Below are positions 36,408 through 45,580 of a stretch of 64,000 bases of DNA, in pieces. Source of the DNA: an uncultured Stenotrophomonas sp. GTDB lineage: Bacteria; Pseudomonadota; Gammaproteobacteria; Xanthomonadales; Xanthomonadaceae. The DNA is taken from positions 372,001-436,000 of the forward strand of contig NZ_CAJYVQ010000008.1 in NCBI RefSeq assembly GCF_913778665.1. The letters are read 5' to 3'. The notes below the pieces were generated by a model. It ran no database searches and was not told where the DNA came from. It saw only the letters and a list, made by a program, of their open reading frames with translations. How positions within the stretch are numbered: the stretch's first letter is position 1; each line of letters opens with the position of its first letter. Position numbers and translations under genes: made by a program.

Positions 36408-36502
36408 GGGCGGGTGGGCGTCGCGGGGGTGTCCGCGGCATGGATGCTGCGGCCAAGCCCCGAGGATGGGTTCACGGCGTCCCCCGCGACGCCCACCCGC
36501 CC
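36408..36502. repeat. 95-base inverted-repeat element, copy B
   Basis: A perfect 22-base inverted repeat (36408-36429 and 36481-36502) encloses a 51-base loop. The arms contain GGCGTCGC where copies A and C have GTCCGGTTGC, yet they remain fully complementary. The loop shares CATGGATG and TTCACGGCGT with copy C. It ends 141 bases before the permease start. Confidence 0.8.
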
Positions 36503-36643
36503 CGGGCCAGCCCGGAAACTTGCGATTCGCGCCCAGGCACGAGGGGCCCCGCCGTTGGCTGGAACCCATCATTCCACCGTGGAATTGGCGCCCGGGCCCC
36601 GCTGGGCCTACCATCGGCGGTCCCCACCCCCACCGCCCCTTCC

Positions 36644-38254
36644 ATGTCCGCTCCCGCTTCCGCCGCACCGCGTCGCTGGTTCGTCTCCGGCGACTTCAAC
36701 GGCTTCTTCGGCCTGGTCGTCGACAACCTGTCCATCCTCGGCTTCATTGCCATGGCCCTGGTCGGGATCTTCCAGTTCCCCGCCGACGTGGTGTTCGGTC
36801 GCATGTTCCCCGGCACCGCCTTCGGCGTGCTGGTCGGCAATCTGCTGTACACGCTGATGGCACGGCGCCTGGCCGCGCGCACCGGCCGCGACGATGTCAC
36901 CGCCATGCCGCTGGGCCTGGACGCGCCGACCAGCATTGGCATGGCCCTGCTGGTGCTTGGCCCGGCCTTCATCGCCTTCAAGCAGCAGGGCCTGGACCCG
37001 CACGCGGCAGGCATCGCCACCTGGCAGCTGGGCATGGCCGCGCTGGTCATCATGGGCGTGCTCAAGTTCGTGCTGTCGTTCTTCGGCGAAGCGGTCACCC
37101 GCGCGCTGCCACGCGCGGCGCTGCTGGGCTCCATTGCCGGCATCGCGCTGGTGCTGATGGGCCTGCTGCCACTGCTGGAAACGCTGCGCTCGCCGCTGGT
37201 CGGCTTCACCACGCTGGGCCTGCTGCTGTATGTGCTGATCGCCAAGGGCAAGCTGCCGGTGCGTGGCCCCGGCGTGCTGCTGGCCTTCGTGTTCGGCACC
37301 GTGCTGTATTACGGCCTGGGCGTGGCCGGACTGGGTGCACCGGGCTTCCATGTGCCGGAATGGGTGCCACCGCAGGTGGTGCTGCCGCTGCCGACGCTGG
37401 GCTTCCTTGAAGGCCTGCCCACGGCGATGACCTACCTGCCGTTGCTGCTGCCGTTCGGCCTGCTGATGGTGGTCGGTGGCATCAACGTCTCCGAGAGCGC
37501 ACGTGCGGCCGGCGATGACTATCGCACCCGTGACATCCTGCTGGTGGAAGCGGTGGCGACGCTGGTGGCCGGTGTCTGCGGCGGCGTTGCGCAGACCACA
37601 CCGTACATCGGCCAGCCGGCGTACAAGCACATGGGCGCACGCAGCGGCTATACGCTGCTCACCGGCCTGTTCGTCGGCATCGGCGGCATGCTCGGCATCA
37701 TCTCCGGGCTGGTGCAGTGGCTGCCGCTGGCGGTACTGGCGCCGATCATCGTGTACGTGGCGATTGACATCACCACCCAGGCGTTCCAGGCCACGCCGCG
37801 CCACCATACCGGTGCGATGGTGTTCGGTTTCCTGCCGTCGGTGGCCTACCTGCTGGCGATCAAGGCGCCGGGCTGGATCGCACCGGACCAACTGCCGCAG
37901 CTGCTGACCAAGCTCGACGGCCACGGCCTGCCGGAACTGGCGGTGATCTTCACCCTCGGCAACGGCTTCATCATCACGTCAATGCTGTGGATCTCGGCGG
38001 TGGCGGCGATGGTGGATGGCCGCCTGCGCCGCGCCTGCTGCTTCCTGCTGGTGGCGGCGCTGCTGACCCTGTTCGGCCTGATCCATTCGGTGGACCCGCG
38101 CGGCGGCATCTACCTGCCGTGGGATCTGGAAGGCCTGGCGCGCATCATCAGCTGGCAGTTCGCGGGCGCCTACGTGGCACTGGCGGTGCTGCTGGGATTG
38201 TTGTCGCTGCAGAAGCAACCGGTGAAACCGCTGGGTGACGGCACCGATCATTGA
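36644..38254 (+). CDS. NCS2-type nucleobase permease family protein
   Basis: The protein has 536 residues and about 12-14 membrane helices. The N-terminal SGDFNGFFGLVVDNLSIL, GRDDVTAMPLGLDAPTS, and the VCGGVAQTTPYIGQPAYKHMGARSGYT stretch resemble the AzgA/NCS2 xanthine-uracil permease group. The substrate is unassigned. The ATG at 36644 was chosen because the open frame upstream runs through repeat element B and is not protein-like. No clear ribosome site is visible. The stop overlaps the convergent glutathione transferase gene by seven bases. Confidence 0.82.
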   Translation: MSAPASAAPRRWFVSGDFNGFFGLVVDNLSILGFIAMALVGIFQFPADVVFGRMFPGTAFGVLVGNLLYTLMARRLAARTGRDDVTAMPLGLDAPTSIGMALLVLGPAFIAFKQQGLDPHAAGIATWQLGMAALVIMGVLKFVLSFFGEAVTRALPRAALLGSIAGIALVLMGLLPLLETLRSPLVGFTTLGLLLYVLIAKGKLPVRGPGVLLAFVFGTVLYYGLGVAGLGAPGFHVPEWVPPQVVLPLPTLGFLEGLPTAMTYLPLLLPFGLLMVVGGINVSESARAAGDDYRTRDILLVEAVATLVAGVCGGVAQTTPYIGQPAYKHMGARSGYTLLTGLFVGIGGMLGIISGLVQWLPLAVLAPIIVYVAIDITTQAFQATPRHHTGAMVFGFLPSVAYLLAIKAPGWIAPDQLPQLLTKLDGHGLPELAVIFTLGNGFIITSMLWISAVAAMVDGRLRRACCFLLVAALLTLFGLIHSVDPRGGIYLPWDLEGLARIISWQFAGAYVALAVLLGLLSLQKQPVKPLGDGTDH

Positions 38255-38991
38255 CCGGGGACGCCGCGCATGGCCCGGCGATACTGTCCGGAATCCAGCT
38301 CCGGGTAATGGCGGAAGATGCCGTTGGTGTTGAACGGCACCCTTCGTTCCGAGGCCAGGTAGGCGGCGATGTTCGGCCGCTTCGCCACCCGCTCCTGCAG
38401 CGCACGCAGCAGGGGCAGGGTGGGGCCGAGGGCCTGCATGCGGCGCGGGAACATGTAGTCCAGCCCGCTCAGCAGCTGGAACAGCGACAGATCCACATAG
38501 GAATGCTCACGCAGTGCGTGGCGGCCGCCGTTGGCGGCCAGTACCTGTTCGAAGTAACCAAGGAACTTCGGCAGGCGTTCATCGCGTAGCGAGACCGCCC
38601 GCGCCTTGGCTTCGGTCTTCTGTTCTTCGTAGTACTTCGAGGCCGCGATGGGGTGGTGGGTGTCGTGCACCTCGGCCACCAGGTCGGCAATGGTCAGCTG
38701 CACTTGCAGCGCTTGCATCCGCCGCGAGGCCGCCTGCGGCACCAGGTCCAGCGTTGGGCCGAGGAAATCGAGGATGGCCGCGACCTGAGCGATCACCTGC
38801 CGGCCGGCCTTCAGGAACGGCGGCGCGAACGGTTGCATGCCTTCGCTTCCACCATCCAGAAACGGGTGCATTACCGCATCGCCGTGTACCCGCGCCATGT
38901 CGATGTAATCGGCCCCCGCGTCTTCCAGTGCCAGGCGCACGAATTCACCGCGGCCCTGGATGCCGGTCCAGTAGTACAGCGCGTACTGCAT
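38248..38991 (-). CDS. glutathione S-transferase family protein
   Basis: The 247-residue protein has an N-terminal thioredoxin-like domain, starting MQYALYYWTGIQGRGEFVRLALEDAG and including the PFAPPFLKAG cis-Pro region. A helical C-terminal domain (YVDLSLFQLLSGLDYMFP, with the conserved Asp of the N-capping box) follows. It resembles sigma/mu-type bacterial GSTs that use a Tyr near the N-terminus (Tyr6 or Tyr7) to activate glutathione. The substrate is unknown. It is convergent with and slightly overlaps the permease gene. Confidence 0.9.
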   Translation of the reverse strand: MQYALYYWTGIQGRGEFVRLALEDAGADYIDMARVHGDAVMHPFLDGGSEGMQPFAPPFLKAGRQVIAQVAAILDFLGPTLDLVPQAASRRMQALQVQLTIADLVAEVHDTHHPIAASKYYEEQKTEAKARAVSLRDERLPKFLGYFEQVLAANGGRHALREHSYVDLSLFQLLSGLDYMFPRRMQALGPTLPLLRALQERVAKRPNIAAYLASERRVPFNTNGIFRHYPELDSGQYRRAMRGVPGQ

Positions 38992-39093
38992 GGGAGTGCC
39001 TCCTCAGGACAGGACGCATAGCGTCGCGCTACCCACGCAAAGCGCGCGTGAGTGCGATGCCTGCCTGGTATTGGGCATTGGACGGCGGAGTGT

Positions 39094-39585
39094 TCAGTCC
39101 GATGGCACGATGGTGATGATGTCGTGCTCATTGACGCTGCCAGCCAGCGTGTAGCGATATCCCTTGGCCAGGACCTCAACGTAGCTGTCATGTGCGGCAA
39201 GGATGAAAAGCTGCAGGTCGTGGACATTGCGAGGATCGTAGTGCGCGAGCAGCGCTGCAAGGCCAGGATCGTCGATGACCCGGTAGAGGCCGGGGAACGG
39301 GCAAAGACCGGTTCGCCGCCAATATGCGGTTTCATCGGCTGGTGCGGCTCCCTCGACGATCTCGCCGTGGCGCATCTCATGAAGATTGCCGCCCCGGCAG
39401 CGCGCTTCATGGACAAGTTCGAAATCCACCTGCAACGAGCGGTAGCGCATCTCCGGTTGCGCTGCATAGTCCTCCAACGTCTGTGCCTCCACGTTCACCT
39501 GTGCGCTCGCGTTCTGCTCGCGATACACCAGCGTCAGGTCCAGCGTGCTGATGCGGAAAGGCACGGGTTCCGGGCGAAGCTCCAT
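39094..39585 (-). CDS. protein of unknown function
   Basis: The protein has about 163 residues, without signal peptide or membrane helix. The start is uncertain: the ATG at 39585 (MELRPEPVPFRIST) begins the regular amphipathic sequence, and the frame is open 28 codons farther upstream. The middle has a Cys- and Trp-containing stretch (YWRRTGLCPFPGLYRVIDDPGLAALLAHYDP). It is flanked by GST on the left and a divergent DUF3014 gene on the right. No domain is recognised. Confidence 0.6.
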   Translation of the reverse strand: MELRPEPVPFRISTLDLTLVYREQNASAQVNVEAQTLEDYAAQPEMRYRSLQVDFELVHEARCRGGNLHEMRHGEIVEGAAPADETAYWRRTGLCPFPGLYRVIDDPGLAALLAHYDPRNVHDLQLFILAAHDSYVEVLAKGYRYTLAGSVNEHDIITIVPSD

Positions 39586-39741
39586 AGGTCGTTCGTCGAG
39601 GGGGCAGGACTGTTCATTGGGCCGTCCGCCGCACGGCGCTGTCAACGCGTTTTCCGAACCGCACCGCAACGGGTGGGGAACCCTCGGAAATCAGCCGGGT
39701 CACACCCTGTCCATGCAGGTGAAACGATGAGGTGATGCGTC

Positions 39742-40566
39742 ATGCAGAGCGGAAAGGCGGTATGGCCCTGGGTGTTGGGCGTGGTGGTGATCGGTGGCGC
39801 GGGTGGCTGGCTGTTCCGCGATCAACTGAAAAGCCTGGCAGACGGTGTCCCGGTGCCGGTGCAATCGACTCCTGACGCCACCCGCGCACCGCCGCAACCG
39901 ACGGCCGCTGCGGAACCCGCGCCGGCGTCAGCCCCGATCAAACATCCGCTGGATACCGAGGCCGCCGCCGACCCGGCGCTGCCGAAGCTGGCCGATAGCG
40001 ATGCCGCAGCCTGGGGCGCGCTCAGCCAGCTGTTCCAGGGCGAGGGGCCGCTGACCCTGCTGCTGCGCGATCACCTGATCCAGCGCCTGGTCACCCAGGT
40101 CGACAATCTGGACAAGCCCAGTGTGCCGCCCACCGCGCTGGCCGCACGGCCGCTGCCGGGCAGTCTGCAGGTCGAGTCCGCTGAGGACGGCGAGCGGATC
40201 GCTGCCAGCAACGGGGCACGCTACACGCCCTATGTGCAGGCATTCACCGCGATGGATCCGGCGGCGACGGCTACCGCGTACAAGCGCTTCTATCCGCTGA
40301 TCCAGCAGGCCTATGTGGACCTGGGGCGGCCTGAGGGTTACTTCAACGACCGCCTGGTCGCGGTGATCGATCACCTGCTGGAGACCCCGGACCTGGCGCA
40401 GGCGCCGCTGGTGCAGCGCGATGAGCGGGGCCGCTACCGCTTCGTCGATGCGACCCTGCAGTCGCGATCGATCGGCCAGAAGGCGCTGCTGCGCATGGAT
40501 CCGGCGCAGGCGCGGGCGGTCAAGCAGCAGTTGCAGGCGATCCGCAGTGCGATCACGCGTGGTTGA
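39742..40566 (+). CDS. DUF3014 membrane-anchored protein
   Basis: The 274-residue protein has one N-terminal membrane helix (WPWVLGVVVIGGAGGWLF), a Pro/Ala-rich linker to about residue 70, and the DUF3014 domain (LLRDHLIQRLVTQVDNLDKPSVPP, RYTPYVQAFTAMD, FYPLIQQAYVDLGRPEGYFNDRLV). The bulk should be periplasmic. The function of DUF3014 is unknown. It is convergent with the di-haem peroxidase gene, 11 bases apart. Confidence 0.88.
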   Translation: MQSGKAVWPWVLGVVVIGGAGGWLFRDQLKSLADGVPVPVQSTPDATRAPPQPTAAAEPAPASAPIKHPLDTEAAADPALPKLADSDAAAWGALSQLFQGEGPLTLLLRDHLIQRLVTQVDNLDKPSVPPTALAARPLPGSLQVESAEDGERIAASNGARYTPYVQAFTAMDPAATATAYKRFYPLIQQAYVDLGRPEGYFNDRLVAVIDHLLETPDLAQAPLVQRDERGRYRFVDATLQSRSIGQKALLRMDPAQARAVKQQLQAIRSAITRG

Positions 40567-40577
40567 GCCGGCGGCCG

Positions 40578-41729
40578 TCAAAGGGCCTGCAGGAAGGCTT
40601 CGATGTCCTGCAGATCCTGCCTGCTGAGCCCGCGGGGACGCAGCAACGGGTCGGGTTCCGGGAAGGGTGCGGCGTTGGCCGGCAGGTCGGCCGGCGCACG
40701 TGGCCGGGCGCCGCCGACGTTGTAGAACGCCAGTACCCCGGACAACCTCGGGATCATGCCGTTGTGCATGTACGGTGCAGTAGCTGCAACACCGCGCAGC
40801 GAGGGGGTACGGAAGCGGCCGCTGTCGGCGGGATCGCCGGTCACCGCGTAACGCCCCAGGTCCTGCCGTGCGCGCCCATGGAAATGCAGGCCCAGGTTGT
40901 GGAAGCCGTTGTCGGTGAGCGCCGCCCCGCTATGGCAGTTCATGCAGCCGGCCTGGGTGCGGAACAGGTGCAGGCCACGCAACTGGGCATCGTCCAGCAC
41001 ACGCGCATTGCCACGCAGGAAGCGATCAAAGCGGCTGTTGCGCGGGGACAGGCTGCGCTCGAAGGCGGCGATGGCCTGGCCAAGCTGGGCGGCATCGATG
41101 CGTGGCTGCGCAAACACTTCGTTGAACGCGTAGCGGTAGGACGCATCACCGCGCAGGCGGCGCACCGCGCCCTGCGTGGTGAATCCCATCTCGATCGGAT
41201 CGGCGATGGGGCGCAGGGCCTGCTGCTCCAGCGTGGTGGCGCGGCCATCCCAGAACAGCGGCGCAATGTGCGCACTAGCCGCGACGCTCGGTGCATTGCG
41301 GCGACCGGGGCGACGGTCGTGCCCGAATGACACACGGCGGCCATCGGCCCAGCCCAGGTCCGGGTCGTGGCAGCTGGCGCAGGCGAGTTGCCGCGACTTC
41401 GACAGGATCGGGTCGAAAAACAGCCGACGACCCAGCGCCACCTTGGCTGGCGTAGCGGGGTTGTCCTCGGGGTCCACCGCCGATGGCAGCGGGGCCAGCT
41501 CCTGCCAGACCACGCCGGGCTCCACGTCGGGCGCGGGCCAGCTTGCGCTGGGCCCGCTGTACAGGGCGCGCAGGCAGGCGCCTTCCGGCCGCGCAGGCAG
41601 CACGTCGGGGCACGGCATATCACGCGCGGGCGCAGGCATGCCCGCGCCGCCCAGCAAGAGGGCGGCGACGGGCAGGACCAGCCACAAGCGCCGATGGGCG
41701 CGCATGCCGAGGGGCGGTACAGCGGTCAT
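40578..41729 (-). CDS. di-haem cytochrome c peroxidase family protein (CcpA/MauG-type)
   Basis: The protein has 383 residues with a signal peptide (LWLVLPVAALLLGGAGMPAPA) and two haem-c sites: CASCHD near residue 120 and CMNCHS near residue 260. RFRTPSLRGVAATAPYMHNG is a hallmark of the family, in which the Met/His region ligates haem. Members reduce H2O2 in the periplasm, while MauG/MbnH relatives oxidise protein residues. The start is uncertain (ATG at 41729, or 41705). It begins 14 bases after the TonB receptor stop, so it is probably the last gene of the fecI-fecR-receptor operon. Confidence 0.88.
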   Translation of the reverse strand: MTAVPPLGMRAHRRLWLVLPVAALLLGGAGMPAPARDMPCPDVLPARPEGACLRALYSGPSASWPAPDVEPGVVWQELAPLPSAVDPEDNPATPAKVALGRRLFFDPILSKSRQLACASCHDPDLGWADGRRVSFGHDRRPGRRNAPSVAASAHIAPLFWDGRATTLEQQALRPIADPIEMGFTTQGAVRRLRGDASYRYAFNEVFAQPRIDAAQLGQAIAAFERSLSPRNSRFDRFLRGNARVLDDAQLRGLHLFRTQAGCMNCHSGAALTDNGFHNLGLHFHGRARQDLGRYAVTGDPADSGRFRTPSLRGVAATAPYMHNGMIPRLSGVLAFYNVGGARPRAPADLPANAAPFPEPDPLLRPRGLSRQDLQDIEAFLQAL

Positions 41730-41742
41730 CGGCACGACGCGG

Positions 41743-44511
41743 TCAGTAGCGGTAACCCACTTCCAGCCAGAACTGACGGCCGATGTCATACAGCGGTGCA
41801 TTGCCAACGGCGGAAGATGCGCCGTGGACGTTGCGGCGGTTCAGCAGGTTGGTGATGTCCACGTTGGCGTAGACCGTTCCCCGCTGTGCAGACAGTTCAC
41901 GTTGCCAGCCCAGCCGGGCGTTCCAGGTGAGCGATGGGGAGTACTGTCGCTCTTCCCACACGTCGATGCGCTCGCCCTGGTACATCTCGGTCTGCAGTGT
42001 CCTGGCGATCCTTCGATAGCCGGCCGAATAGACCAGCATGTTGGTCACGGTCAGTTCCAGCGGCGCGATGCGGGTAATGGTGTTCATGCGCGCCGTCCAT
42101 GGACGGGTGTAGTTATTGGCCGGTTTCTGCTGGTAGCGCACGTAGCGGCCGTCGTAGCGGATCCATGGGTTCAGGTAGAACAGGTCAGCGCTGTCGTCGT
42201 AAAACGGCACCGCCTTGCGCACGTCGGTCCAGTCCAGCGAGAACAGCGCTTGAGTATGCGTGGCCCCGGCAGACCAGCCGTGCAGCGGCTGCGCGGTCAA
42301 CGAGTAGATGTTGCTCAGGCCGCTGCCGGTGCTGGACCAGGTGCTGTAGTTGCTGGCCAGCGCGGGATCGTCCGGCGTGATGCCGGTGATGCGCCCGCTC
42401 ACGTTGATGACCTGGTCGCGCAGCCGACGGTTGACCGCCTTCAGGTTGAAGCGCCAGCCCGCCCAGTCCTGCCGCCACGCCAGCATCAGTTCATCTGCGT
42501 AACCCACCTTGCCGATGTTGAAGTAGGTGTCATTGCCGGCCCGCGTGCCCGTGGTCCATGGGCTGTTGAGGCTGGTCCGGCGTTCGTTGTTGTAGCGCAG
42601 CTGGTTGACGCCGTCGCGAAGCTTCCAGGTGGCCATGTTGCGGCCGTAGTAGCGGTTGGCGCCCAGGGTCAGCAGGGTGCCGTCGCGCGGCTCCCAGCTC
42701 AGCGCAAAGCGAGGAGCCACCGTGGTCTGGCCGATGTAACTGTCGCGCTCGATGCGCAGACCCGGTCGGATCGAGACAGCGCCGTAACGCATGTCGTCGT
42801 CGATGTGCGCAGCGAAGCTCTCCACGTTGAAGCCGATGTGGCCGGTGGCGTAGCGGGTGCGGCGGGTGAAGTACTGACCGGGCCAGCCCGCCAGCGTGGT
42901 CAGGCCCATGTTGCAGGCAGTATCGATCTCGCCTGTGTTCAGCGTGCAGGTCGTGGTACGCGCTGGCGTGGTGTAGGTGCTGTTCTCGGTCAGGCGGCGA
43001 TAGTCGAACCGTTGCCGGGTCAGCTCCACGCCGGTGGTCAGCTGATGGACGCCATCGCCAAGATCGAAGGCGTGGGTCTGTGCCTGCGCACTGTAGGTGA
43101 GGCGTCGCTGCCGTTGTTCGATGTCACCGAACTCGCCTTCCAGTGTGGATGCGTTGGTGCCCCAGTCCTTGCTGGTCGAGCGCAGCCAGGTGAAGTGGTC
43201 ATCGCTCTGGGCATCACGTGACTGCTCGGTGCTGCTCCAGCTCAGACGTTGGTTGATCGTGCCCCAGTCCGCCTGCCAGGTGCCTCCCAGGTTGATCATC
43301 GTGCCGCCGCTGTCGATGCGCACGCCGGCGCCGCGGATGTTCGACCGGAACAGCTGGTTTTCCGATGGCGCGTGCGTGAAGGACGCATCGACGGTCAACC
43401 GATCGCTGGCCTCCCAGACCGTTTTCACCATCGCCTGGTCCGAGCGCTGGCGCTGCACTTCGCGCTCCGATCCGTAGCTGTCGACCAGGTGAGCGGAATA
43501 GAAGTAGGTGGGAATCGTGGAGCGCTTGCGGGTCAAGTTGGCCAGCACGCCCAGCGTATCGGTCACCTTGCCTTCCAGCGTGGCACGCCAGGTTTCCTTG
43601 GTGAACTCGGGTTGGCCATCGCCCCACGAGGACGCATTGGCATAGTCCTCGCGCATGCTTTCATCCAGCAGGTAGCGGGTCCAGGACGAGCGCGTGGTCT
43701 GGTAGGAAACGCTGCCGGAGAAGGCGTCCTTAGGCGTGCGGACGTTGGCTTCAATGACGCCACCGCTGAAACCGCCGTAGGCGGCCGGGACGTTGCTGTC
43801 CAGCACCGTCAGGTCGGCCAGCAGGTCGGTGTCCAGGGCGAAGGCCTGGCTGTTGCCCGGGGCGGTCGCAAGGCGGTAAGGGGACGGGTCGCCACCGGGA
43901 TCGATGTCGTTGTTGAAGTTCATGCCATCGACCACGAAGGCATTCTGGTAAAACGGCGCACCGTTGATGCTGACATTGGCCGGAGAGATGTCGCCGGGGG
44001 TGAAGCTGCTCGATTGGGCGTTGTCGAACTGGACGGCGGGGTTGATCCGCAGCAGGCGCCCGATGTCACCGTTGCCGGTGGTCTGGGCATGCATGTAGTC
44101 CTGGTCCAGGCGCAGGCCTTCGGCATAGCGGAACGGCTGGACCTCACCACTCACGCGCAGCGGCAAGGTCTTCCGTGCTGCTGCCATCGGCACTGCGTTG
44201 CCCGCTGCCTGCAGCGTGTAGCTGCCGCCTGCGCCAGGCTGCAGGCGCAGGCCGGTACCCGCCAGCAGCCGAGCAAAGCCCTGTTCGGTGCTGAAGGTGC
44301 CCGACAGTGCCGGCGCCATGCGTCCGGCGGCCAGCGCCGGGTCGAAGGACAGGGCGATGCCACGCTGGGCGGCGAAGGTGCTCAGGGCCAGGCCGAGCGG
44401 GCTGGCGGCCTGTGCGGTAGCGGCAACGGCCTGCATCGGAGCCTCATGGGCGAACACGGGCGTGGTCGTCAGGGCAATGGCCAGCAGGCTGAGCCGGAAG
44501 GGTCGGGTCAT
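41743..44511 (-). CDS. FecA-type TonB-dependent receptor with N-terminal signalling domain
   Basis: The protein has about 922 residues. A signal peptide (RLSLLAIALTTTPVFA) is followed by an STN signalling domain (about residues 35-100: GLALSTFAAQRGIALSFDP, GFARLLAGTGLRL). Then come a plug with VDGMNFNNDIDPGG and a long barrel ending in FWLEVGYRY. The STN domain should contact the FecR-like protein encoded upstream. The plug is unusual in lacking the usual LRG-Q-V-L-V-NG core and carries the phrase SINGAPFYQNAFVVDG. The ligand is unknown; a ferric chelate is likely given the Fur box at 46093. The start lies among three ATGs (44511, 44520 or further). Confidence 0.9.
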   Translation of the reverse strand: MTRPFRLSLLAIALTTTPVFAHEAPMQAVAATAQAASPLGLALSTFAAQRGIALSFDPALAAGRMAPALSGTFSTEQGFARLLAGTGLRLQPGAGGSYTLQAAGNAVPMAAARKTLPLRVSGEVQPFRYAEGLRLDQDYMHAQTTGNGDIGRLLRINPAVQFDNAQSSSFTPGDISPANVSINGAPFYQNAFVVDGMNFNNDIDPGGDPSPYRLATAPGNSQAFALDTDLLADLTVLDSNVPAAYGGFSGGVIEANVRTPKDAFSGSVSYQTTRSSWTRYLLDESMREDYANASSWGDGQPEFTKETWRATLEGKVTDTLGVLANLTRKRSTIPTYFYSAHLVDSYGSEREVQRQRSDQAMVKTVWEASDRLTVDASFTHAPSENQLFRSNIRGAGVRIDSGGTMINLGGTWQADWGTINQRLSWSSTEQSRDAQSDDHFTWLRSTSKDWGTNASTLEGEFGDIEQRQRRLTYSAQAQTHAFDLGDGVHQLTTGVELTRQRFDYRRLTENSTYTTPARTTTCTLNTGEIDTACNMGLTTLAGWPGQYFTRRTRYATGHIGFNVESFAAHIDDDMRYGAVSIRPGLRIERDSYIGQTTVAPRFALSWEPRDGTLLTLGANRYYGRNMATWKLRDGVNQLRYNNERRTSLNSPWTTGTRAGNDTYFNIGKVGYADELMLAWRQDWAGWRFNLKAVNRRLRDQVINVSGRITGITPDDPALASNYSTWSSTGSGLSNIYSLTAQPLHGWSAGATHTQALFSLDWTDVRKAVPFYDDSADLFYLNPWIRYDGRYVRYQQKPANNYTRPWTARMNTITRIAPLELTVTNMLVYSAGYRRIARTLQTEMYQGERIDVWEERQYSPSLTWNARLGWQRELSAQRGTVYANVDITNLLNRRNVHGASSAVGNAPLYDIGRQFWLEVGYRY

Positions 44512-44599
44512 CGAGGGCATGGAGGGCACGCAAGGAAAGGATTCACTCCCTTTGCCACCCGAGCGTGGAAAAAGTGTCACTGCTGGCGATGCGGGCCGG

Positions 44600-45580
44600 T
44601 CAGCGTGGCGTTCCGGCGCGCAGCCGGGTCCACAGTCCGGCCGGTCCGCGCTGTATGTCCAAGCCGTAGAGGGCGGCCAGCATGGCTACGCTGCGGGCCG
44701 GGTCATCCACCGGAAACGCGCCGGACACCTGCTGGGATGCGATCGCATCGTCACAGCCCAGCCAGCCGGATTGATAGCGCCCCAACTGTTCAAGCACGCG
44801 GCGCAGGGGCTGTGCATCGACCACCAGCATGCCGTGGCGCCAGGCGTCGACGGCCGGTGCGATGGCATGCACCGGCGCGAAGGCATCCGCGTGGAAGGCC
44901 ACCTGCCGCCCAGCCTCGATGACGCGTTGCTGCTGCGTCTCCGCCAGCACGACCCGTACCGCCCCTTCCAGCACCGCCAACACGGTGGCCGCGCCGGTCT
45001 GCTGCACATTGAAGCGCGTGCCCAGGGCCTGCATGCGCCCTGCCGGACTGGCAAGCACGAACGGCCGGGCAGGCTGCTGCGGGTCGGGCACGGTCTTAAT
45101 CAGCACTTGGCCATGTCGCAGCCGCAGCAGGCGCTGCTGGCCATCGAAGGCGATGTCCACGGCGGTGTCGGTGTCCAGCTGCAGCACGCTGCCATCGTCC
45201 AGCATGTGGCGGCGGCGTTCGCCGATGGCGGTGCGCACGCTGGCATTCCAGGCGGCATCGTCGTACAGGCGCCAGGCCAGCCAGCCTCCCAGCGGAGCAA
45301 CCAGCAGTGCGGCGACACCACGCAGCAGCGCACGGCGGCCGGGCGAGGGCGCGCGCTGCAGTGCGCTGTGGGCCAGTGGCGATGGAACCTGCCCGCTCAA
45401 CGCCAGCAAGCGTTCCGCGCGCTGCCACGCGCGTGCATGGTCGGGATCGGCATCGTGCCAGTGCTGCCACCGTGCGCGCTGCACCGCGCTGCCGTCTTCG
45501 TGCAGGCGCATCAGCCAGTCGGCAGCCTGTTCCAGTGCGCGTGGCGGAAGGGCCGGTGCGGTGGCGGTCTCAGCCGGCAT
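44600..45580 (-). CDS. FecR-family anti-sigma factor / signal transducer
   Basis: The protein has 326 residues: a cytoplasmic N-domain that binds the sigma factor (ALEQAADWLMRLHEDG, DPDHARAWQRAERL), one membrane helix near 85-105, a periplasmic FecR domain (RRHMLDDGSVLQLDTDTAVDI, GQVLIKTVPD), and a C-terminal domain (AQPLRRVLEQLGRY, ARSVAMLAALYGLDI) that meets the receptor's STN domain. The start at 45580 overlaps the end of the sigma-factor gene by 11 bases, which indicates translational coupling. Confidence 0.92.
   Translation of the reverse strand: MPAETATAPALPPRALEQAADWLMRLHEDGSAVQRARWQHWHDADPDHARAWQRAERLLALSGQVPSPLAHSALQRAPSPGRRALLRGVAALLVAPLGGWLAWRLYDDAAWNASVRTAIGERRRHMLDDGSVLQLDTDTAVDIAFDGQQRLLRLRHGQVLIKTVPDPQQPARPFVLASPAGRMQALGTRFNVQQTGAATVLAVLEGAVRVVLAETQQQRVIEAGRQVAFHADAFAPVHAIAPAVDAWRHGMLVVDAQPLRRVLEQLGRYQSGWLGCDDAIASQQVSGAFPVDDPARSVAMLAALYGLDIQRGPAGLWTRLRAGTPR

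Noticed and set aside
35987-36643. N-terminal extension of the permease reading frame
   Set aside because: It translates through inverted-repeat copies and SMAG units and is not membrane- or protein-like; the permease starts at 36644.
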